A DNA stretch of 64,000 nt, from the NCBI GenBank assembly GCA_034440615.1, contig JAOTOM010004878.1, positions 345,001 through 409,000 of the forward strand. The letters run 5' to 3'. Both the position numbers and the translations under genes were made by a program. This DNA is from Ashinkailepas kermadecensis. Lineage: Eukaryota > Arthropoda > Thecostraca > Neolepadidae. Below the pieces are notes generated by a model, which saw only the letters and a list, made by a program, of their open reading frames with translations, did no database searches and had not been told where the DNA came from. This document shows, piece after piece, positions 57,440 to 64,000 of this stretch (position 1 is the stretch's first letter; each line of letters begins with the position of its first letter).

Positions 57440-60366
57440 CTGTTCCGCCGCGTGACCGATGTTTTCCCCCCCCCCGCCTGCCGGCGCCGCACATTACGAA
57501 CGTGCATGGGCATGCCGTCTATTTCCACTACCTGTTCCGACGGCACGCCCGTGACCTCCCCTGGCTTCGACCGGTCCCCACACCTGTCTAACCCTCGGCG
57601 CCGCACCCACACTCTATCGCCTACCGCCCACTCGCCTCCTTGGCGCACCTCGCCGTGACATTCCGCCATTGCTGGCGGCGGGCGTCCGAGATCGATGGGC
57701 AGATCGCGTACATCGCGTCCGTACGCCTGTGCTGCGGGCGCTTTGTCCGCGATGGCGGCCCCGCGGGGCGTGACGTTATAGCGGTGCACCGCCTCCTGTA
57801 CCGGGCACCGCTGCCGAGCGACAATCACCTTGATGGTTCGGTGGTGCCGCTCGACTACCCCGTTTCCGCCAGCCTCGTAGGCCGCTCGGAAACGGAGCGT
57901 CACATGCCAACGCGCAGCAAAGGCCCGCACGACCTGCCCGCGAAACTCGGTCGCGTTGTCGAGCAGGATCTCGCTGGGGGCGCCACGCTCGAGAAAGATC
58001 TGCTCGAGCGCGTCAGCCACCTCAGCACCTGTTCCCCGGCGCAGGTGTCGCCACAATGCGAACCGCGATGGACCACAGTCTATCACCGATAGGTAATTCG
58101 CGCCCCCAATATGCGTGAGGTCCATCGCGAGTCGAGTCCAATCCGTGGGTACCGCCAACGTACCATGCCGCCACCGGGTCGGGGCCGGATCGATGGATTG
58201 ACAGGTGTCACAGCTACCAACGACCGCCCGTGCATCAGCCCGCCGTACCAATACGTCGGGCATTTCTCGCCGTGTATACCAGAGCGTACGGCGTACGCCC
58301 ATGTGGCCGGTCTGGGCGTGCACAGCCGCGATCTGGTCGCAAGTCGCGACCGGCCGGGGATCCACACCCCCCGCCGCAACCGCGGCACCGCCGCCGCCAG
58401 CTGGTGGCACCCGCGTACGCTCATCTAGCCAATGACGTGGCACTCGCGTGAGCGCGTCTGCAGGGTTCTCAGCTGACGTCACCAGCCGCACCCCGAGCGT
58501 CAACTCAAACTCCTCCACCAGCTGGGCCACAATGCCGAGGCGTCGGCGAATCAGCAATTCGCCTTGCGCTTTGGATCTTAGCCGCGCCCGCCCACTCACC
58601 GCGTCACGGACCCATGTGGCCACGGCCGCCGAGTCGGTACACAACGTCACAGCGCGGACGCCCCATGCAATTGCCAGATTTAGCCCACGGATGGCCGCGT
58701 CCAATTCTGACATATTGATGTGCGCCGCGCTGTCACGCGGCGACCGAAGCCAGCACGCGTCCTCCAACACATCGCCTGCCTGGTTGGCCAACACCACCCC
58801 CGTGGCGATGGCACTTGCGTCGGTCCACACGGTCGCTGGCCCACCTCCGAAGTCCCAACGGCCGCGTGCGGGATCAGCCGTGCTGACCCGCTCCCAGACG
58901 GACGCGATCATTTCCAGGAGGTGCGGTGAGTCATCCACCGGGTCGTCCCAGCCCGAGGTCACCTCGTTCACCTTCCGCTTCAGCCAGGCTGCGGCCGGCC
59001 GCAGCCAACCCGCCACAGGCAGGTGCGCCGTCAGCACCCCACACCACTGGAACACCGACCGGCGCGTTACCACCGCCGGCGGGGCTGTCAACGCATTGTC
59101 CCGTTGCCAGCTCAGGCCGCCTCCCTGTCGTGACGTCACACTCAGTCCCAGCGCCCGGACACCCTCGTCCGACACCCTCTCTGGCGCTTTACACACAAGC
59201 CCGTGTCGCCGGAAATGGGCCACCACTGCCTCGGCCGACACCACGCCCTCATCCACCAACAGATCATCCACATATGCCAGCACGCCCCGCTGCATCCTCT
59301 CGTCGGTCTCCAACACCGCCTTGACCACCGCCTTCATCACTAGTGGTGCCACGTTGAGCCCAAAACCCAACCGTCCCAGGCAATAGCGCTGGCCGTCCAC
59401 CATCACGGTCTGGTACGGCCACAGGTCACGCGCCACGTGCAGCTGCAGGTATGCCTTCTTCAGGTCAACAACAGCCAGCCGTACGCCGTGCTGCCGCCAC
59501 TTCCGCACCTCTTCGGCACACACGTCCGCCCCCGCGGCGTGCACCGGAATGTGCTGATTCAGTTCACGGTAATCGAGCACGGGCCGCACCTTGCCTTTGT
59601 GAGGCTGCTCTACCGCCATTAACGGGATCAGCGCCTTCGGCCGCCCAAACTCGGCCTCCCGATACGGCACCAGCCACCCCTGCCGAATCCACTCCTGGAT
59701 CTCCCGATCGAACTCGGCCCGTGCCGCAGCCGGTACCGCATACTGCGCCGTAGTGTTATGCAACGCCTCAGGTGGCTCTCCATTCACCCACTTCCACCGA
59801 ATTACCCACTTTCCGTCTGAGCCTAACTCACCGGAAAAATCCCGCTCACTGACCCGCAGGCCAGCCGCCGTTTCTACCCGGGCCGCAGCCACCACCGATT
59901 GCCCTGAATCGACACCGACTAGCACCCGGGAGGGCCCGAGCACCTGCACCCCTCCCAACGCCTCCACACCGTCCATGCCCAACAATACGTCCACCAGCCC
60001 CAGCGGCTGTGTGCGCACCACCAGCGCTTCCACTGTCGCCCGCCGGCCCTGGCACACCACGTCAATAGCCGCAACGCCCACGCACTCGAGCTCGCCCCCC
60101 TCGATCGTCACCAGCACGGTACGCTTAGCCACCCACTCGCGGCACAGGCTAGCATGAACTAGCGTGTGGGTACAGCCGGTATCCACGAGGGCAGCGGTGC
60201 GACGACCGCCCACCCATGCCTCCACGATAGGCAGCGCGCGCGTCACTCCGCGTGTGACCGCGCTCGCGCCGGCGCGGTCACCTGCCCGTTTGGGCGCTGC
60301 TCCATCGGTGCCGCGGATGCGACGCGGTTGCGGCACACTGCGGCGTAGTGGCCTGTCCGACCACAC
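57280..60366 (-). CDS. pol: Gypsy-type Pol polyprotein (protease, RT, RNase H, integrase)
   Basis: The frame encodes 1,028 residues. An aspartic protease DTG is at residues 62-64. Reverse transcriptase motif A holds D301 (VVDLKKAYLQLH) and motif C is YVDD at 365-368. RNase H residues are D516, E554, D578 and D637. The integrase has an HHCC zinc finger (H683, H688, C719, C722) and catalytic D749, D803 and E839 with DD35E spacing. All expected catalytic residues are present. After about residue 965 the frame passes a ten-base G run (57,475-57,466) and looks scrambled. A different frame (57,439-56,951) then continues with an acidic tail. Expression probably needs a frameshift from gag. It would process, reverse-transcribe and integrate the element in cytoplasm and nucleus. 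Confidence 0.95.
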   Translation of the reverse strand: MWSDRPLRRSVPQPRRIRGTDGAAPKRAGDRAGASAVTRGVTRALPIVEAWVGGRRTAALVDTGCTHTLVHASLCREWVAKRTVLVTIEGGELECVGVAAIDVVCQGRRATVEALVVRTQPLGLVDVLLGMDGVEALGGVQVLGPSRVLVGVDSGQSVVAAARVETAAGLRVSERDFSGELGSDGKWVIRWKWVNGEPPEALHNTTAQYAVPAAARAEFDREIQEWIRQGWLVPYREAEFGRPKALIPLMAVEQPHKGKVRPVLDYRELNQHIPVHAAGADVCAEEVRKWRQHGVRLAVVDLKKAYLQLHVARDLWPYQTVMVDGQRYCLGRLGFGLNVAPLVMKAVVKAVLETDERMQRGVLAYVDDLLVDEGVVSAEAVVAHFRRHGLVCKAPERVSDEGVRALGLSVTSRQGGGLSWQRDNALTAPPAVVTRRSVFQWCGVLTAHLPVAGWLRPAAAWLKRKVNEVTSGWDDPVDDSPHLLEMIASVWERVSTADPARGRWDFGGGPATVWTDASAIATGVVLANQAGDVLEDACWLRSPRDSAAHINMSELDAAIRGLNLAIAWGVRAVTLCTDSAAVATWVRDAVSGRARLRSKAQGELLIRRRLGIVAQLVEEFELTLGVRLVTSAENPADALTRVPRHWLDERTRVPPAGGGGAAVAAGGVDPRPVATCDQIAAVHAQTGHMGVRRTLWYTRREMPDVLVRRADARAVVGSCDTCQSIDPAPTRWRHGTLAVPTDWTRLAMDLTHIGGANYLSVIDCGPSRFALWRHLRRGTGAEVADALEQIFLERGAPSEILLDNATEFRGQVVRAFAARWHVTLRFRAAYEAGGNGVVERHHRTIKVIVARQRCPVQEAVHRYNVTPRGAAIADKAPAAQAYGRDVRDLPIDLGRPPPAMAECHGEVRQGGEWAVGDRVWVRRRGLDRCGDRSKPGEVTGVPSEQVVEIDGMPMHVRNVRRRQAGGGKTSVTRRNRCRGCCADKGFWMTQRRWPRLAVRRNPWGSWWRQGRARREGSSTLYEMRAGVR

Positions 60367-60491
60367 GTCCAGCAGCGTCTCTGCAGGGGCTGGCCTCGAC
60401 GCTCATCCCCACCGGGGGCGTCGCCGCTCGCCGCCGCTCCGGAGATGACGGCCGGCGACGGACCGCGGCAGCTGCAGTTGGGGAGCCCCAA
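60243..60491 (-). CDS. Nucleocapsid zinc-knuckle frame
   Basis: This short frame contains CWTCGRTGHYAAVC (60,374-60,333), a classical CX2CX4HX4C knuckle that belongs at the Gag C terminus. It lies one base behind (-1) the gag frame, and pol lies a further -1 step away. It could be reached by frameshifting or be the result of a one-base deletion in gag. Confidence 0.75.
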   Translation of the reverse strand: MGLPNCSCRGPSPAVISGAAASGDAPGGDERRGQPLQRRCWTCGRTGHYAAVCRNRVASAAPMEQRPNGQVTAPARARSHAE

Positions 60492-61117
60492 TCCGGGCCG
60501 TCGTCAGCTGCCGCTGTCACCGCCACTCCGCGAGCCACGCGCAACATGTCGCGCAGGCCCAGCCGCTCGGCGCGCGTCCCCACTCGCATGCGGAGACGCG
60601 CCGCCTCCGGCAGTCCGCTCATGAACTTGGCGTCGAGGAGCGAATCCGGCACCGGGCCTTCCAGGAACAGCGCGGCGAGCCCCCGCAGCGCCTGGAGAAA
60701 CTCTTCTACCGTCTCTCCGGGCTGCAGGCGCCGCGCCTGGAATTCCTCGTAGGCGTCCGCCCACGACGGCATATAAGCGTCCAGCAGGGCTGCTCGTACT
60801 GCCGTCGCGGACTCCTGTTCTTCCACCGACAGGCCGGCCCAGGTTGCGTAGGCTGCGCCCGTCAGCCGCTCGGGCAGAACCGTCACAAAGCTGACCCCGC
60901 GCCGGTCACACAGCGCCCGAAAGCGGTCGTACCATTCAGCGACGTTCCGCCCGCCGCTGTATTCCGGGACCACTCGAGCATCGAAGTATCGATGTTCCGG
61001 CCGGGCTGCCACCGCCTCCGTCACTGTCGAGACTGCTCGCTCCGCTCGCACCGACGTCACCGGCGGCGCTCCAGACACGGACTCCGCCCCACTCCCGTCA
61101 CCACCACCACTATCCAT
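60278..61117 (-). CDS. gag: Gypsy-type Gag, main frame
   Basis: Gag forms the particle and binds element RNA. The first ATG of this frame is at 61,117 (MDSGGGDGSG). The region FDARVVPEYSGGRNVAEWYD, the GLSVEEQ segment and AYEEFQARRLQPGETVEEFL match the capsid-like core of retrotransposon Gag (a G..AW..F....F pattern with Q-G-E-S-V-E-F). A proline/arginine-rich stretch follows. The zinc knuckle expected at the C terminus is not in this frame; it lies in a second frame at 60,335-60,374. The frame overlaps the start of pol. Confidence 0.85.
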   Translation of the reverse strand: MDSGGGDGSGAESVSGAPPVTSVRAERAVSTVTEAVAARPEHRYFDARVVPEYSGGRNVAEWYDRFRALCDRRGVSFVTVLPERLTGAAYATWAGLSVEEQESATAVRAALLDAYMPSWADAYEEFQARRLQPGETVEEFLQALRGLAALFLEGPVPDSLLDAKFMSGLPEAARLRMRVGTRAERLGLRDMLRVARGVAVTAAADDGPDWGSPTAAAAVRRRPSSPERRRAATPPVGMSVEASPCRDAAGRVVGQATTPQCAATASHPRHRWSSAQTGR

Positions 61118-61159
61118 GGCTTGACTTTGCACTGGCCACAGCAAGGGGCCGAAATAGCT

Positions 61160-61420
61160 TGTGATTGCAAAGCCGGTGAGAAAAGCTAACTCTGTATTAC
61201 GTCCAGAGCGTGAGACAGCCCATCGCAGACTGCCCCCGGCTCCCGCCGGAACCCGCGGGCGTGGCGGCCGCTCATTGGGCCACGTCGGCCGCCCACGCGG
61301 CCGTCAGCTGAGCGTCCCGGAGCCCCGCCCGCGATTGCGCCACCCTACCGACACAGCGGCGCCGCCGACGTCACGCCCCTGCCCGAGCGGCGGTCGTGAC
61401 TCACATGTCATCACACCACA
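61160..61420 (-). repeat. 5' LTR
   Basis: It is 261 bp and reads as identical to the 3' LTR. It carries the promoter region of the element in element orientation. No separate TATA box was assigned. Confidence 0.95.
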
Positions 61421-61764
61421 ACTTTATTACTCAACGTTTCGGCCAGGGGCCATCGTCAGGAGTGATATAAAAATGTCAAGTTTTAACAATTGAAAAAAAA
61501 GCACGCCAGCAAAAAAGCGTGCAAAAGACACGTGGAATGCGGGAAAGCCTCCTCAGTGGTGCAGACACTTAAAGAAACTCCAAACCAGAAACAAACTATG
61601 CCAAGATAGAATCCTCTGAGGAAGCCCGAGCCGATGGTCCATATACATATCGATACATACACTCACGCACATATATAGACATAGATCCAATATAACGCGT
61701 AATACATAAAATATAATTTGTGTTTATGTAATTTAAGTGATATACCAAGACGTCGTTTGCGTGT

Positions 61765-63126
61765 TTAGTTGCGGCCGTAGATTACGTATGTGTAGAGATC
61801 GAGGACCTTTAGATCAGCGTTGTCCCTGGCTGTTGCTAGAATTTCTACTTTGAAGTTTGTGTTAGTGTCGCTGTGTTCCATGTTATAATGTTTGTCGATC
61901 ATGTGTTCGCCTAAAGGTGTGTATGCTCTCCGAAGTCTGGCATCTCCCAAGTGCTCATTGTACCTATCCCTGATACTACGTTTGGTTTCACCGACATAAA
62001 ATATTCCAAGACAGCGGTTGCACGTTATTTTATAAACTACGTTTTTTCGCGTGCATCTACCTTTGAGCCCGTTGATACAGGTGTGGCACGTTCTTCTACC
62101 AGCAGGGCATGGCGGCATTTCTAGGGCTGAGCGGACCAGGTAAGATTTCAGCGTAGGTCCGCTAGTCCAGGCTACCCTAACATGGTTTAGATGAGACGAA
62201 CGGATGGCTGCGTTTACCTGTCGACATAGTTGGTCATCGACAAATGGAAGTCTCATGTAAACATAGTTGGGATTACTACCCGCTCGATGCCGACGTTGCC
62301 CACTTATCCTACTCCTGTTGTGAGGGTGAACAGCACGAGCGGCGGAGTGTACCCGATGTGCTGGGTATCCGTTTTCCAGGAAAAGAGTTGTCATCTTCGC
62401 AAGGCTCCGCTCGCATGAAATAGTATCGGAGGAGACTCGTGCTGCTCTCCTCATTTGGGATGTTAAAACGGCCTTTTTAGTGGCCATCGGGTGGGCCGAA
62501 TCATAGTGCAAGATGATGGGGGCTGCCATAGGTTTAAAGTACAGTTCGGTGGTGTAGCTCCCATCAGCCTGAACTACAAACAACGTATCAAGGAAAGGAA
62601 TCGAACTGCTATGACCAGTGTGTTCTAAGGTGAACTTGATGCTGGAGTGTTGTTGGTTAATTTCTGCAAAGAAGTCGAGCAGAGAGGCCAAGCCATGTGT
62701 CCAAACACCAAAAATATCGTCTATATACCTCATGTAGAGAGCTGGTTTCAAATCATATGAAGCTAAGAAGATCGACTCAAGGCGGTGCATGAAAGCAATC
62801 GCTAAAGGAGGTGCACATCGGTTACCCATAGCCACTCCTTTTGTTTGTTTGTACATGGAGTTACCGAAACGTATGAGGTTATTGCTGAAAATATGTGTTA
62901 GTAATTTCACACAGTCCTATACCCCAATCCCGAAAAGACAAATGTCATCCAGATTGTCCTCGATTAGACGAATCACAGCATCTATTCCCTCCTTTATCGG
63001 AATGCTGCCATATAAATTCTTCACGTCCATGGTGAAAACAATACTGCCTTCCGGAAGTTTGGTAGGAAACGTTTCTTTCACCCTCTGTAGGTACGACTCC
63101 GTGTTTGTCAGATGGGCGGGAACCAA
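61765..63126 (-). pseudogene. Penelope-like reverse transcriptase with GIY-YIG endonuclease
   Basis: The upstream segment (63,126-62,917) has RT motif A (VFTMDVKNLYGSIP). An in-frame TAG at 62,919-62,917 separates it from the 62,910-61,765 frame. That frame carries QTKGVAMGNRCAPPLA, catalytic YIDD (residues 62-65), the cysteine linker CPAGRRTCHTC and a GIY-YIG nuclease (VVYKITC, YVGETKRSIRDRYNEH; residues 291-320). The N-terminal RT is missing, and the C terminus is frameshifted after LKVL. Such proteins combine telomerase-like RT with a homing-type nuclease. This copy is inactive. Confidence 0.92.
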
Positions 63127-63177
63127 CGCTAGTATCTGGACCAGAATCTTGCTCTGTATATTGAATATCGTATCGTG

Positions 63178-63257
63178 TATATTGAAGGTCGTATGCTTTC
63201 TTTACACGCAATGTCTAAAACCCAGGAGCATCTAAGAGCCATTCTTCGTTGTATTAA
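63178..63257 (-). repeat. 80-bp terminal module of the Penelope-like element
   Basis: This segment (TATATTGAAGGTCGTATGC to TTCGTTGTATTAA on the plus strand) is also present in full at the 3' end of copy 1 (2,632-2,711). It is partly present in inverted form at 56,555-56,588. Confidence 0.85.
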
Positions 63258-63297
63258 TCTAACCTAACCTAACCTAACTGAACCTAACCTAACCTAG
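63258..63297. repeat. Telomere-like (CCTAA)n tract, right flank of the Penelope-like element
   Basis: Eight pentamers of CCTAA and variants directly abut the terminal module. Confidence 0.85.
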
Positions 63298-63329
63298 CAA
63301 GCTTGTCAATTAATAACTATTCTGCCCAG

Positions 63330-63700
63330 TATGATTGCGGTACCGTTCCCTGGTCACGTTCCCCGGTCCTGGTCCCGGTCCCGTTCCTCAGTCCCGTTTC
63401 CCGGTCCCGTTCCCCTGTCCCATTCGCCGGTTTCGTTTCCCGGTCCCGTTCTCTGGGTCCCCTTCCCCGGTACTTTCGGTCCCCCATCATGTACGAATCC
63501 CCAATCACTTGCCCATTCCCGATCACCCTTCACCGTATCATCCCCAGTAACTGGTCCCCTTCACATATCCCCTGCACCAATCCCGTATCCCGGTTCGGTC
63601 CCCGTTGCCGGTCCCCTTCACATATCCCCTGCACCAATCCCCTATCCCGTTTCGGTCCCCGTTGCCGGTCCCCGTCGGCGGTCCCAGTTGCAGGTGGCCG
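63330..63700. repeat. CCGGTCCCGTTCC minisatellite with a 57-bp duplication
   Basis: Short units around CCGGTCCCGTTCC fill 63,350-63,480. A longer unit (CCTTCACATATCCCCTGCACC) is duplicated near 63,555 and 63,612. All six-frame proteins here are artefacts. Confidence 0.8.
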
Positions 63701-63729
63701 CGGAATGTGAAAGACAGGTGGCACGCCAC

Positions 63730-63783
63730 GGAATTGAACACGGTACATAAATATTAAAAGTCCAGCATCTTACCACGAGGCTA
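63730..63783 (-). ncRNA. tRNA-like/SINE promoter remnant
   Basis: On the minus strand an A-box-like TAGCCTCGTGGT (63,783-63,772) is followed 30 bp later by a B-box-like GTGTTCAATTCC (63,741-63,730). GGACTTTTAAT lies between them, like a lysine anticodon loop. Stems do not pair well, so this is at best a decayed tRNA-derived SINE or tRNA pseudogene. Confidence 0.3.
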
Positions 63784-63789
63784 ATCCCG

Positions 63790-64000
63790 ACGCGCGCGGC
63801 GGTGACGAAATAGTCCGTATGTATTAGCTCATAACAATTTATTCGATCCGGGTGCCGGGTTCAATTCTCGGCGTAGAAATGCCGACTTTTATGGGTCTCC
63901 AAGATTGTCGATTGCGGTCAAACTACTTGAAGCAGAGAACATTTGCAGATACCGTGAGCATCAGAGTAACCTGCGCTATCCGTACGTGGTAATCTTGGCC
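63790..64000. other. Unassigned DNA
   Basis: No gene is recognised. A second B-box-like GGTTCAATTCT occurs at 63,858. Confidence 0.35.

Larger units (their letters stand above)
56638..61420 (-). mobile_element. Gypsy-type LTR retrotransposon, complete and recent
   Basis: Two 261-bp LTRs that I read as identical (56,638-56,898 and 61,160-61,420) bracket the gag and pol frames on the minus strand. ACTTT occurs immediately outside both ends (56,633-56,637 and 61,421-61,425), a 5-bp target duplication. The domain order PR-RT-RH-IN places it with Ty3/Gypsy elements. There is no envelope-like frame. The element is strongly GC- and CpG-rich. A polypurine tract (AGGTGGAGG) abuts the 3' LTR. I could not identify a clear tRNA primer-binding site next to the 5' LTR. 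Confidence 0.95.
56555..63257 (-). mobile_element. Penelope-like element copy 2, interrupted by an LTR retrotransposon
   Basis: In element orientation (minus), the 5' end is an 80-bp terminal module (63,257-63,178). A truncated RT/GIY-YIG ORF (63,126-61,765) follows, then an untranslated region (61,764-61,426). After the 4,783-bp LTR element comes the 3' end (56,637-56,555). The 3' end repeats the first 34 bp of the terminal module in inverted orientation (56,555-56,588). Without the LTR element and its duplication the copy is about 1.9 kb. Copy 1 at 1,519-2,711 supplies the uninterrupted 3' region. Confidence 0.85.

Noticed and set aside
56639..57658. A 339-codon plus-strand frame starting in the LTR
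   Set aside because: It is antisense to pol and the 3' LTR. It is rich in Pro/Arg/His as expected for the shadow of GC-rich coding DNA and has no domain motif.
58448..59386. A 312-codon plus-strand frame
   Set aside because: It lies entirely opposite the RT-RNase H part of pol; it is a GC-driven shadow frame.

Overview
This is eukaryotic, almost certainly arthropod, genomic DNA dominated by transposons and repeats. The reasons are (TTAGG)n-like telomere-type tracts, spliced exons with canonical GTAAGT donors, a peritrophin-A (chitin-binding type 2) exon, and a mix of Penelope-like, CR1/L2-like, Jockey-like and Gypsy-type retroelements with AT microsatellites and GC-rich minisatellites. I cannot place it beyond arthropod; a crustacean or a chelicerate would fit, and this is inference.

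Host genes are sparse. The best case is a minus-strand secreted chitin-binding protein gene. Its signal-peptide exon (20,922-20,877) ends in phase 1. A chitin-binding exon at 1,283-1,050 begins in phase 1, and joining them continues the hydrophobic signal peptide. The implied intron is about 19.6 kb and is packed with repeats. A second minus-strand terminal exon of a cysteine-rich protein lies at 49,781-49,537. A third, less certain exon-like ORF with a Cys/His cluster lies at 11,631-11,911 on the plus strand.

Layout. 1-7.3 kb: chitin-binding exon, a rearranged Penelope-like copy, a TTAA-flanked element inserted in an older repeat, a 130-bp satellite and an AT tract. 8.8-16.2 kb: two 3'-truncated Jockey-like LINE copies around an inverted-repeat array with a telomere-like core, plus two more TTAA-type elements. 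17.6-21.3 kb: AT tract, perfect hairpins, a foldback element whose left arm carries a TTAA element, and the signal-peptide exon. 21-37 kb: repeat remnants and several minisatellites. 37.8-41.6 kb: a broken LINE RT and a decayed tyrosine-recombinase-like (DUF3504) ORF. 44-50 kb: CR1 fragment, TTAA-type relatives, a foldback element and the cysteine-rich exon. 51.3-54.8 kb: a nearly full CR1-like LINE with its octamer tail. 56.5-63.3 kb: a three-level nest in which an intact-looking Gypsy-type LTR element (identical 261-bp LTRs, 5-bp target duplication) sits inside a Penelope-like element that is itself flanked by telomere-like repeats.

The most unusual theme is a dispersed set of 0.5-1 kb non-coding elements (about 4.0, 14.3, 14.6, 19.7, 22.8, 34.8, 44.4 and 47.8 kb). 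They share G-run/C-run subterminal hairpins and clusters of AGGTCA/TGACCT. Where ends are preserved they sit in TTAA targets. One lies in the arm of a perfect hairpin whose other arm keeps the empty TTAA site. All calls come from reading the sequence; no database search was run.
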